64,000 bases of DNA from Pedobacter sp. MC2016-15 (GTDB lineage Bacteria; Bacteroidota; Bacteroidia; Sphingobacteriales; Sphingobacteriaceae). Shown here one piece after another: positions 1-7,580 of this stretch (position 1 is its first letter; every line of letters begins with the position of its first letter). The translations under genes were made by a program, and so were the position numbers. Under the pieces are notes generated by a model. That model saw only the letters and a program-made list of their open reading frames with translations, made no database searches and was not told the DNA's origin. The stretch covers positions 1-64,000 of the forward strand of contig NZ_JAPIVS010000009.1 in NCBI RefSeq assembly GCF_026239695.1. The letters run 5' to 3'.

Positions 1-26
1 TAAGCCATTTAAAAAAGAAACCGGGA

Positions 27-503
27 CTAGCCCAGTTCAATTTGTCTTCTGATACTTTCTTCAAGGGAGATTAAAGTCTCTGTTCTCTGTATACCTGATA
101 CCGCCTGGATCTCTTCATTTAATACATGCCTTAAATGATTCGTATCCCTGCAGATAATCTTGGCGAACATGCTGTAGGCACCTGTGGTATAATGAAGCTC
201 TACAACCTCCTTAATTTTGCTTAGCTGCGCAACGGCATCCTTATACTGAATACCTTTTTCAAGATAAATCCCGAGGAAAGCACAAATATCATATCCTGCT
301 TTTTGCGGATCAATAATCAGGTGGGAGCCCTTGATAATCCCCATTTCCTGCAGTTTCTTCATCCGAACATGTATTGTACCCCCTGAAACGATTAAATCTT
401 TTGCGATTTCTGTATAAGGTTTCGTCGCATCCTGCATTAATTGCTTTAAAATATCAATATCAAGGTTATCAATTTCTAAATTTTGGCTTTCTTTTTTCAG
501 CAT
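27..503 (-). CDS. Lrp/AsnC family transcriptional regulator
   Basis: A 158-residue protein of the length usual for Lrp/AsnC regulators. Residues about 12-60 form the N-terminal helix-turn-helix (LDIDILKQLMQDA, then IAKDLIVSGGTIHVRMKKL), with the family's linker IIKGSHLIIDPQKAGYD after it. Residues about 70-150 form the RAM ligand-binding and oligomerisation domain. Such proteins are cytosolic, multimeric regulators of amino-acid metabolism genes. The target cannot be read from sequence. It is transcribed away from the tRNA-like genes, with a very AT-rich 150-base region between them that could hold its own binding sites. The amino-acid genes in this window (ALDH7, trpEGC) are not adjacent, so no regulon is proposed. 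Confidence 0.93.
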   Translation of the reverse strand: MLKKESQNLEIDNLDIDILKQLMQDATKPYTEIAKDLIVSGGTIHVRMKKLQEMGIIKGSHLIIDPQKAGYDICAFLGIYLEKGIQYKDAVAQLSKIKEVVELHYTTGAYSMFAKIICRDTNHLRHVLNEEIQAVSGIQRTETLISLEESIRRQIELG

Positions 504-576
504 GATTTCAATTAATTCTAATGATGCTCTAATATAATTACAATAATCATAATAATAAAATTATATCATTAATATA

Positions 577-608
577 TTTGTAATGTATGGTAACTCTTGT
601 TACATTTG
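577..608 (+). promoter_or_regulatory. Bacteroidota-type promoter of the tRNA-like pair
   Basis: TTTG at 577-580, a 20-base spacer, and TACATTTG at 601-608 match the Bacteroidota sigma-70 pattern TTTG-N17-23-TAnnTTTG. Transcription would start near 613, about 45 bases before the first tRNA-like gene. Confidence 0.65.
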
Positions 609-657
609 TATCAAGCAAGTAAGAAAAAATAGTTCTTTTTAACATTTGCTTATACTC

Positions 658-765
658 TGTAGGGTGGCGAAACTGGCAGACGCACCTCCTTGTCTCGGTG
701 GTGGAGAAATTGGGAAACCTGAAAAGGCTAACCACTCCTTGAAGGTTCGACTCCTTCTCCTACAG
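658..765 (+). tRNA. class II tRNA-like gene, copy 1 (GUC in anticodon position)
   Basis: The sequence folds as a tRNA with a leucine-like body. The acceptor stem is TGTAGGG (658-664) with TCCTACA (758-764), followed by discriminator G. The D-stem is GCG (667-669) with CGC (681-683), and GG is present in the D-loop. The T-arm is GAAGG-TTCGACT-CCTTC (741-757). The anticodon arm is CCTCC-TTGTCTC-GGTGG (685-701), which puts GUC (692-694) at positions 34-36, with a U-U mismatch in the stem and U instead of a purine at position 37. The variable arm is 36 bases, closed by GGAG/CTCC (703-706, 735-738), longer than in normal leucine or serine tRNAs. CCA is not encoded. Amino-acid identity is unknown; it may not act in decoding. 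Confidence 0.6.
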
Positions 766-791
766 CTAAAGAACAGACGTTCTTTATTTAA

Positions 792-935
792 TGTTGGGTG
801 GTGAAATTGGCAGACACACCTTCTTGTCTCGGTGGTGGGGATCATGGGATAAACACAGTTTACGGGTTGACCACAAATTAATTTTGAACTGAGGCTAACT
901 TCCCCTTGAAGGTTCGACTCCTTCCCCAACAGCCA
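792..935 (+). tRNA. class II tRNA-like gene, copy 2 (GUC, very long variable arm)
   Basis: This is the second tRNA-like gene, 26 bases after the first. The acceptor stem TGTTGGG (792-798) and CCCAACA (925-931) pairs perfectly, with discriminator G and an encoded CCA (933-935). The D-stem is GTG/CAC and the T-arm GAAGG-TTCGACT-CCTTC (908-924). The anticodon arm is CCTTC-TTGTCTC-GGTGG (819-835), with the same seven-base loop and GUC (826-828) as copy 1. The variable arm spans about 69 bases (837-905), closed by GGGGA/TCCCC, and contains a small hairpin TAAAC-ACA-GTTTA. The differences from copy 1 in acceptor, D and variable stems keep base pairing, which argues against plain decay. Confidence 0.6.
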
Positions 936-964
936 GTTTTTTTATTTAATAAGTTAGTTAATTA

Positions 965-993
965 GGCAACCTGGAGGCGGGTTGCCTTTTTTT
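965..993 (+). terminator. rho-independent terminator after the tRNA-like pair
   Basis: GGCAACC (965-971) pairs with GGTTGCC (980-986) around a short loop and is followed by a run of seven T. It closes the tRNA-like transcription unit just before the convergent amidohydrolase operon ends. Confidence 0.85.
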
Positions 994-1004
994 GTTTTCA
1001 GGAT

Positions 1005-2318
1005 TTAATTTGCAGCCTTCAATCCATATTTTTCGCTGAATTTTTTGTCCAGCTGTTTATGCAGGTTATCCAGGTTGATATCCCTCCCCTGAATAAATGC
1101 CTTTTCTACACGGTTAGTTCTCATGTCCAGCGCGTCACCGGCCGAGATGAATAAAGTAGCATCCTTTCCAGCTTCCAGACTTCCGGTAGTTTTATCGATA
1201 CCCAACACTTTCGCGGTGTTCAGTGTAACCGCTGAAAGGGCTTTCTCTTTATCCATTCCCCATGCAACGGCCGTACCGGCCATGAAGGGCAGATTCCTTT
1301 GCTGCCAGTAGCCTTCAATACTGATGACTACATTGATACCAGCTTTGTCCAGTACTGCAGCATTTTTGTAGGGCATATTGACATCATCATCTGTAGAATT
1401 GGGAAGTGCATGCGGCTGTTTCACCACTACTGAAATATCATTTTCCTTTAAGAAGTCAGTAATCAGGTATGCCTCATCACCACCTACGATAACAGGTTTG
1501 ATATTGAAGCGCTTGGCGAAGTTCACAGCAGCAACAATATCCTTTTGAGAATCTGCAGTGATAAACAATTGTTGCTTTCCGCTAAAAAGCTGTTTCATTG
1601 CGGCAAAACGCGTGTTGGTGACTGCAGGTTTTGCAATTGCTGCGTATCCTTTTGCTTCCGAAAAGAACTGATCCAGCTCATTGATCGCATTTTGCTTACG
1701 TTCTGCCAGTACTTCGGGGGTTACTAACTGACGGCGTCCACCAAATTCTCCCCGGGAGGCAGGTATTGCAGGCCAGGTCATGTGCATCGCATCATCCTTT
1801 TTAATGGCTGCATCCTCCCAGTTCCAGGCATCAAGCTGCATCACAGAAGAGCTGCCGGAGATCGTACCACCCTCGGGGGTAATCTCTGCCATCAGGATTC
1901 CGTTACTTCTTAAGGTTGCAGGAACTTTGGAGTCAGTATTGTATGCTACCAATGTACGGATGTGCGGATTGAAGTTGCCGATCTCAGTAAAATCCAGTGT
2001 GGCTTTTACCGACGAATATTCGATCAGACCCAAATTGGTAATGGGGGCGATCAGACCGGGGTAAATATGTTTGCCATCAGCTTTGATCAGTAGTACATCA
2101 TCCTGCGGGGCTTGTCCGTTTGCAGCTACAGAAAGAATCTTCCCGCCACTGAAAACGATAGTGCCATTGGAGATCACTGTGCCATTGCCCACATGGATAG
2201 TGGCTCCTGTAATGGCGATAGTTTTTGTTTGTTTTGCTGCAGGAACGATATTGGCCTGTCCGTAACAACTGATGGCGCCGGCTGCGCTGAGCAGTAGCGT
2301 TAATATATACTTATTCAT
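1005..2318 (-). CDS. secreted amidohydrolase-like protein lacking HxH
   Basis: A 437-residue protein with a signal peptide (about residues 1-21). The start chosen is ATG at 2318, because the upstream in-frame ATG at 2342 would put eight polar residues before MNKYILTLLLS. The fold is that of imidazolonepropionase-like amidohydrolases: an N-terminal beta-sandwich strand (ITGATIHVGNGTVISNG), a barrel, and a C-terminal GKDATLFISAGD segment. At the place where active members have HxH, after PGLID, this protein reads YPGLIAPITNLGL (near residue 89), so the first metal ligands are missing. It overlaps the preceding gene by 8 bases, so the two are translationally coupled. It is probably a periplasmic, catalytically altered partner of the upstream protein. 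Confidence 0.85.
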   Translation of the reverse strand: MNKYILTLLLSAAGAISCYGQANIVPAAKQTKTIAITGATIHVGNGTVISNGTIVFSGGKILSVAANGQAPQDDVLLIKADGKHIYPGLIAPITNLGLIEYSSVKATLDFTEIGNFNPHIRTLVAYNTDSKVPATLRSNGILMAEITPEGGTISGSSSVMQLDAWNWEDAAIKKDDAMHMTWPAIPASRGEFGGRRQLVTPEVLAERKQNAINELDQFFSEAKGYAAIAKPAVTNTRFAAMKQLFSGKQQLFITADSQKDIVAAVNFAKRFNIKPVIVGGDEAYLITDFLKENDISVVVKQPHALPNSTDDDVNMPYKNAAVLDKAGINVVISIEGYWQQRNLPFMAGTAVAWGMDKEKALSAVTLNTAKVLGIDKTTGSLEAGKDATLFISAGDALDMRTNRVEKAFIQGRDINLDNLHKQLDKKFSEKYGLKAAN

Positions 2319-5300
2319 GTGCGTGTACTCCTTCCATTTCATTTAATGCTGCAGAATAATCTTCCAGCGATTCGCAGTTATAAATCCGTTGAGCTTCTGC
2401 CGTTGGGCGTTGTGTTTTGGCACCCTTGCTTTTGCTTTCGATCATTTTCTGTACGATGCGTGCTTTCTCAGCCTGCTGCTGTTTGCGTATCTCTGCATCT
2501 TTTTCCATATCCCAGTAGGGAATACCGTCTACATAGGTCTTTTCAGCCCTCGCATAGATTGATAATGGATGATCTGACCATACGACTACATCCGCATCTT
2601 TACCTGGTTTGAGGCTTCCTACGCGCTGATCGATGTGCAGCATCTTAGCCGGGTTCAGTGTTACGAATTTTAAAGCTTCTTCTTCAGGAACATTTCCATA
2701 CAATACAGACTTGCCGGCTTCCTGATTCAGGTGACGGGCCATTTCTGCATCATCTGAATTGAAAGCTGTGGTTATTCCGACATTGTGCATGATCTTTCCG
2801 TTGTAAGGAATGGCTTCGGCAACCTCCATTTTGTAGGCCCACCAGTCGGAGAAGGTAGAACCGGCAATGCCGTGCGACTTCATTTTGTCAGCAACCTTAT
2901 ATCCTTCCAGGATATGTGTAAAAGTGTTGATCTTGAAACCCATACTGTCAGCCGCATGGATCAGCATATTGATTTCTGACTGCACATAAGAGTGACAGGT
3001 AATAAAACGTTTGTTATCCAGGATTTCTACGATCGCATCCAGCTCCAGGTCTCTTCTTACATTGTTACCTTTTGCGGCTAACCCTGCTTTATATTCCTTG
3101 GCACGTGTAAATTCATCGATATAACTTTGTTCAACACCCATGCGCGTTACCGGAAAACGTAGTCCGGAACCAAAGTTACTCTGCTTCACGTTTTCACCGA
3201 GAGCGAATTTAATAAAGCCATCATTGCCACCGAACTTCAATTCTTCAGGGTTTTTACCCCAGCGCAGTTTAATCAGTTGCGATTGTCCACCAATAGGATT
3301 GGCAGATCCATGCAGCAGGTGAGAGGTAGTCACGCCACCTGCCAGTTGTCTGTAGATGTTTACATCTTCGGAGTTCACTACATCAGCCACCCGAACTTCG
3401 GCAGATGATGACTGTGCGCCTTCATTAACACCACCAATTACGGCAATATGGGAATGTTCATCGATGATACCTGCGGTAATATGTTTACCTGTAGCATCAA
3501 CTACTCTGGCGCTTCCGGCGGAAAGGCCTTTGCCCACAGCTTTGATCTTTCCATTTTCAAGCAGCACATCTGCATTGAGCAGCACACCTTCTTTTTCGTT
3601 AGTCCATACTGTCGCATTTTTAAGCAGCACAGACTCCTGTTTAGGGCTGCTCTCGCTGCCAAAGGCAACAAAAGGATAGATCAGCTTACCAGCTGGAGTG
3701 ATGGCTTTAGGTTTCTCCTTTTTTGGCGCATCTGTATTGACGGAGGTAAATTGTGCAGACCATTTGCCAGCGGTTCCTGATGCCAGGACAGATTCGCCAC
3801 GCAGCATCACCGGCTTTGCTGAGGTGAGGTATCCGCTCAGCCTGACTTCTCCTGAAGGGGTTTTCTTTAGATTGAAGCTCAGTCCTACCCAATCGCCGTT
3901 GCGTGTAAAGCTGGCAGTAATCTTAGTCGTATCTGCTCCGGGACGTTGTATGACTGCTGTTGTTCCATTAATTTTCAGGTTCAGTGCACCAATACTATCT
4001 ATCGTAAGCGCATAGTTACCTGTGAGGTCGTTCACATTCATTTTGCTCACTACAAAACGTTTTCCCTGTATCCAGTTTTCGAAGATCACATTGCCATTTT
4101 TGAAAAGCTGGTCGGAGGTGATCAGGAAATTAGCGAGTTTACCTTTTTCCAGGGTACCCGTCTGGTCAGCGATCCCGATCATTGCCGCAGGAACTTCTGT
4201 CAGGGAAAGCAATGCTTGTTTCTCGCTGAGCCCGTTATCTATTGCTGTGCGGATGTTGGTCCAGAAATCTTTAATACTCTCCAGGCCATAGGCGGTGAGT
4301 GAGAACCTGATGCCAGCTTTTTCTACTGCTGCAGGATTTCCGGGTGCCATCTCCCAGTTTTTCATTTGGGCAAGCGTAATATTTCTTGCTTCTGCAGGAT
4401 CTTCTGCATCATAGGCTTTAACAAAATTGAGAGGGATGATGAGGCTTGCACCAGTTGCTTTAACTGCATCAATCCGCTGATATTCGTCACCCGAAGACTT
4501 GATAATATATTGCTTTCCGAACTCTTTTGCTATTTTATCAGCGCGGAGTATGTTCTGCCATCCATCAACCTCAAATATTTGCGGCAGGTTCTGTTGTTTG
4601 TTAAATTGTTCCAAAGAGATGTTATACTCTTCTTTTTGTTTGCTGTACCATTGCGCATCGTAGTACGTCTGTCTCAGCAGGGCTATGGAGCCCATCAGTG
4701 AGGTAGGATAATCGTTCTGCGAGCTTCCTTTATTAAAAGAATAGTTGGCTGCCGTCTGGTCCTTGAGCATGATCTTATTTTCTCTCTCATCGCTGAGGCT
4801 CACTGCGGCAGAAGTACCGCGGGCAATGCCATCATGACTCAGGGTGTTTACGCTTCCAAATCCTGCTTTACGCAGCTCTTCTGCCTTTTTTGCATCAATG
4901 GTGAAGAGTGTGCGGACTTCCGTTTCGGGGCGGATTGCTTCGTTCCAGTTGTAAGAGCCCTTTTTTGTGGTCAGGAAGATAGACTGTCTGCCACCAAAAC
5001 CTCCACCGGCGGTGCGGGCAGGTTCTGCGATGCCATAGGTTGTAAAGGGATCAATCAGGGAAGGGTAGATATACTTTCCCTTGAGGTCGATGACCACATA
5101 TCCGGCAGGAACTGTGGTTCCTGAGCCTACCGACTGGATGGTTTGACCTTTGACCAGCAATGTGCCATTGCTGATAGTTTGGTTAGCATTCACTACAATG
5201 GTTGCATTGGTAAAAGCAAATAAGCCCGGCCTGGTATCATAGGATCCGTTTACGGGATAGGTTTGCTGACCAAATAGAACTGCAGCTGAAAAGACTAACG

Positions 5301-5325
5301 CGAGCGTAAGTAGCGTTTTCTTCAT
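2311..5325 (-). CDS. secreted two-module amidohydrolase
   Basis: A 1004-residue exported protein (signal peptide about 1-19) carrying two amidohydrolase modules. The N-terminal module (about 20-430) has the strand and barrel signatures but reads YIYPSLIDPFTTYG where HxH is expected. A beta-rich linker follows (about 435-560). The C-terminal module (about 570-970) has an intact metal motif in GIIDEHSHI (near residue 622), a further histidine segment ITCHSYVQSE, an aspartate in AFNSDDAEM, and the closing GSLKPGKDADVVVW. Only the C-terminal module looks catalytic. Substrate is unknown; relatives act on cyclic amides or dipeptides. It is the first gene of a two-gene operon with the 437-residue homologue. 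Confidence 0.87.
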   Translation of the reverse strand: MKKTLLTLALVFSAAVLFGQQTYPVNGSYDTRPGLFAFTNATIVVNANQTISNGTLLVKGQTIQSVGSGTTVPAGYVVIDLKGKYIYPSLIDPFTTYGIAEPARTAGGGFGGRQSIFLTTKKGSYNWNEAIRPETEVRTLFTIDAKKAEELRKAGFGSVNTLSHDGIARGTSAAVSLSDERENKIMLKDQTAANYSFNKGSSQNDYPTSLMGSIALLRQTYYDAQWYSKQKEEYNISLEQFNKQQNLPQIFEVDGWQNILRADKIAKEFGKQYIIKSSGDEYQRIDAVKATGASLIIPLNFVKAYDAEDPAEARNITLAQMKNWEMAPGNPAAVEKAGIRFSLTAYGLESIKDFWTNIRTAIDNGLSEKQALLSLTEVPAAMIGIADQTGTLEKGKLANFLITSDQLFKNGNVIFENWIQGKRFVVSKMNVNDLTGNYALTIDSIGALNLKINGTTAVIQRPGADTTKITASFTRNGDWVGLSFNLKKTPSGEVRLSGYLTSAKPVMLRGESVLASGTAGKWSAQFTSVNTDAPKKEKPKAITPAGKLIYPFVAFGSESSPKQESVLLKNATVWTNEKEGVLLNADVLLENGKIKAVGKGLSAGSARVVDATGKHITAGIIDEHSHIAVIGGVNEGAQSSSAEVRVADVVNSEDVNIYRQLAGGVTTSHLLHGSANPIGGQSQLIKLRWGKNPEELKFGGNDGFIKFALGENVKQSNFGSGLRFPVTRMGVEQSYIDEFTRAKEYKAGLAAKGNNVRRDLELDAIVEILDNKRFITCHSYVQSEINMLIHAADSMGFKINTFTHILEGYKVADKMKSHGIAGSTFSDWWAYKMEVAEAIPYNGKIMHNVGITTAFNSDDAEMARHLNQEAGKSVLYGNVPEEEALKFVTLNPAKMLHIDQRVGSLKPGKDADVVVWSDHPLSIYARAEKTYVDGIPYWDMEKDAEIRKQQQAEKARIVQKMIESKSKGAKTQRPTAEAQRIYNCESLEDYSAALNEMEGVHAHE

Positions 5326-5513
5326 GAATTGTAAATATTTAGTTAATGATTTAAATTTAGAAAAAATTATTACTCCCGGAACTGTCTATCAATCTTATTA
5401 CCTGATTTATAATGTTATTTTCAGGCAATCTTTATAATGATTATAAATATCAATAAATAATTGTGACCCCCTATAACAGCAAGTATTTTCTTATTTTTGA
5501 AGAAAAAAAGACT

Positions 5514-5960
5514 ATGGGTATTTATGAAATCTTGAAGAGTGCACACTCTGGATGGCGTTATCTGGTAATCATCTTATTGCTGGTAGCGTTTATCAATGCG
5601 TTAATGGGATATCTGGGCAGAAAGCCGTATACAGAAGGTAACCGTAAATTGAACGTGTTTGCATTGATCAGTTCACATATTCAACTGGTTTTAGGATTGC
5701 TGTTATACTTTATGCACGACTGGTACAAAGGTGACATGTCTGTTGCTATCCAGCGTTACTGGAAGATGGAGCATATTGCTATGATGCTGGTGGCGATCAT
5801 CCTCATTACTGTAGGGAATGCAAAATCTAAAAGGATGGATAGTGCGCTCATGAAACACCGCAGTATATTTGTGTTTTTCGGGCTGGGCCTTTTACTGATC
5901 ACCGGAGCTATTTTCGGGATGATCCATGCCGACCCAAGCAGACACTTATTTGCGATGTAA
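5514..5960 (+). CDS. small four-helix integral membrane protein
   Basis: The start ATG at 5514 gives 148 residues (MGIYEILKSAHSG). A GTG 51 bases upstream is in frame but would add a polar leader that crosses a probable promoter -7 element (TATTTTTG, 5492-5499), so it is rejected. Four hydrophobic segments are visible, roughly at residues 15-33, 48-67, 86-105 and 120-138. Histidines sit near helix ends (HSGWRY, SSHIQL, MEHIAM, MKHRS), which recalls haem-binding or cytochrome b-like four-helix proteins. No family was recognised with certainty. It lies just upstream of the trp attenuator but has its own promoter, and no functional link to trp is implied. Confidence 0.8.
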   Translation: MGIYEILKSAHSGWRYLVIILLLVAFINALMGYLGRKPYTEGNRKLNVFALISSHIQLVLGLLLYFMHDWYKGDMSVAIQRYWKMEHIAMMLVAIILITVGNAKSKRMDSALMKHRSIFVFFGLGLLLITGAIFGMIHADPSRHLFAM

Positions 5961-5978
5961 TTAAATTATTGATTTAAT

Positions 5979-6008
5979 TTTGGTTTATTAGATTTATTTC
6001 TATTTTTG
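5979..6008 (+). promoter_or_regulatory. promoter of the trp leader and trpEGC operon
   Basis: TTTG (5979-5982), an 18-base spacer and TATTTTTG (6001-6008) fit the Bacteroidota consensus closely. The expected start point is about 6011-6014, so the transcript would begin within a few bases of the leader-peptide ATG at 6015. Confidence 0.75.
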
Positions 6009-6014
6009 CTACAC

Positions 6015-6092
6015 ATGATTAACAATATACATACCTGGCAATGGCGTGGTTATTCTGCAAAGAGTATCGTCGTAGCCTTGTGTACCTTATAG
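6015..6092 (+). CDS. trpL: trp operon leader peptide
   Basis: A 25-codon reading frame with ATG start and TAG stop, carrying TGG CAA TGG (Trp-Gln-Trp) at codons 8-10, a strong signature of translation-dependent attenuation. It lies between a good promoter (5979-6008) and a rho-independent terminator (6123-6151) directly before trpE. GTGGTT at 6046-6051, just after the Trp codons, can pair with AACCAC at 6110-6115, so ribosome stalling at the Trp codons would change the fold of the leader RNA. The exact antiterminator helix was not resolved by eye. There is almost no 5' untranslated sequence, so it is probably translated as a leaderless mRNA. Confidence 0.8.
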   Translation: MINNIHTWQWRGYSAKSIVVALCTL

Positions 6093-6122
6093 TTTATCAA
6101 CCTAAACCAAACCACACATACT

Positions 6123-6151
6123 AACCCGACGTACCACGTCGGGTTTTTTTT
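6123..6151 (+). terminator. trp attenuator terminator
   Basis: ACCCGACGT (6124-6132) pairs with ACGTCGGGT (6136-6144) around ACC and is followed by eight T. It sits between the Trp-containing leader peptide and the trpE start, the position expected for an attenuator. Confidence 0.85.
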
Positions 6152-6163
6152 GTTTTAAAGCAC

Positions 6164-7576
6164 ATGGAAAAAGTAAAAATTAACACCATTTTTAAGAAGA
6201 GACTTGCAGATACGATTACCCCGGTAAGCATTTATCTGCGTTTAAGAGACGTTTTTCCGAATACGCTTTTGTTGGAAAGCTCGGATTACCACAGTCGTGA
6301 AAACTCTGTGAGCTATGTATGTGCAGATCCTGTAGCCGGGATCACATTACAGGGCGGAAAGCTATCCACCTATTTCCCCGGAGGGGAGAAAGAGGTTAAG
6401 GATAAATTTGTCCTTACCGAAGAGATTGATGCTTTTAAGGCCATGTTTGACATTGAGCCAGTAGTAGAAAAACGGTATATCTCAACGGGTTTGTTTGGTT
6501 ATTTTACATGGAACACGGTGCAGCATTTTGAGGATATCACATTGCAGGCCAAAGCGCGTGAAAATGAGGAAATCCCATTGATGCAGTACCATGTTTACAG
6601 ATATATTATTGCCGTAGACCACTTTAAAAATGAGGTTACCCTGTTCCGCAACTATTTCAATGGTGAGGAGAACGGGGGACTGGAGAAGATCGAATACCTG
6701 ATCCAGAACAAGAACTTCCCGGAATACAGTTTCAATACCGTGGGCGAAGAGCACTCCAATCTCACGAATGAGGTTTTTATGGATATCGTGGAGAAGATGA
6801 AGAAACATATCCTTCGGGGGGATGTTTTCCAGATCGTACCTTCACGTGCCTATAATCAGGGTTTCCAGGGAGATGAATTTAATGTATACCGCTGTCTGCG
6901 TTCCATCAACCCCTCACCGTATCTGTTTTATTTTGATTACGGAAGTTTTAAGCTTTTTGGCTCTTCGCCAGAAGCACAGATTACGATCAAAAATGGTGTG
7001 GCGAATATCTTTCCAATTGCAGGAACTTTTAAACGTACCGGAAATGACGAGGAGGATGCCGAGATTGCAAGGGCACTGGAACAGGATCCTAAGGAGAGCG
7101 CAGAGCATGTGATGCTGGTGGATCTGGCCAGAAACGACCTTAGCAGACACTGTACTAACGTGGAGGTAAAATCGTTTAAAGAAGTACAATATTATTCACA
7201 TTTGATTCACCTTGTATCTAAGGTTAGCGGGAAACTACAGAAGGATGTTTCTGCATTTAGTATTGTTGCAGATACCTATCCTGCGGGCACTTTGAGCGGG
7301 GCACCAAAATATAAGGCCATGCAGCTGATTGACGAATATGAAGGTTTGGGAAGGAATTTTTATGCAGGTGCCATAGGATATATGGGCTTTGGGGATGAGT
7401 TTAACCATGCGATTATGATCAGGACTTTCATGAGTAAAAACAACCAGCTCCATTATCGTGCGGGAGCGGGGATTGTGGCCGATTCCGTGGCGATCAATGA
7501 ACTAAACGAAGTAAACAATAAAATTGCTGCCTTGCGTAAAGCGGTAGAAATGGCTAAAGAAATTAATGTGATTTAA
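6164..7576 (+). CDS. trpE: anthranilate synthase component I
   Basis: A 470-residue TrpE that converts chorismate to anthranilate with ammonia supplied by TrpG. The N-terminal regulatory domain (about residues 20-170) includes LLESSDYHSRENSVSY, of the type that binds feedback tryptophan. The C-terminal chorismate-binding domain (about 200-465) has ILRGDVFQIVPSR, NPSPYLFYFD, the HVMLVDLARND block, PAGTLSGAPK near residue 372, and GAIGYMGF. It is the first structural gene after the attenuator, and trpG starts 4 bases after its stop codon. It is cytosolic and should be controlled by tryptophan both through attenuation and by feedback. Confidence 0.97.
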   Translation: MEKVKINTIFKKRLADTITPVSIYLRLRDVFPNTLLLESSDYHSRENSVSYVCADPVAGITLQGGKLSTYFPGGEKEVKDKFVLTEEIDAFKAMFDIEPVVEKRYISTGLFGYFTWNTVQHFEDITLQAKARENEEIPLMQYHVYRYIIAVDHFKNEVTLFRNYFNGEENGGLEKIEYLIQNKNFPEYSFNTVGEEHSNLTNEVFMDIVEKMKKHILRGDVFQIVPSRAYNQGFQGDEFNVYRCLRSINPSPYLFYFDYGSFKLFGSSPEAQITIKNGVANIFPIAGTFKRTGNDEEDAEIARALEQDPKESAEHVMLVDLARNDLSRHCTNVEVKSFKEVQYYSHLIHLVSKVSGKLQKDVSAFSIVADTYPAGTLSGAPKYKAMQLIDEYEGLGRNFYAGAIGYMGFGDEFNHAIMIRTFMSKNNQLHYRAGAGIVADSVAINELNEVNNKIAALRKAVEMAKEINVI

Positions 7577-7580
7577 GATC

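Noticed and set aside
690..905. A small group I or other intron in tRNA-Leu genes.
   Set aside because: The insert is in the variable region rather than the anticodon loop, is too short, and no removal gives a normal anticodon arm in both copies.
547..929. Two minus-strand reading frames (547-735 and 639-929) sharing the text TTETRRCVCQF.
   Set aside because: They are antisense to the two tRNA-like genes; the shared text comes from the conserved tRNA body and not from a protein family.
3356..3780. Two overlapping plus-strand frames of more than 100 codons opposite the amidohydrolase.
   Set aside because: They have no family text and mirror the codon pattern of the real gene on the other strand.
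5463..5513. A longer N-terminus from GTG at 5463 for the small membrane protein.
   Set aside because: It crosses the TATTTTTG promoter element, and the residues are unlike a membrane-protein start.
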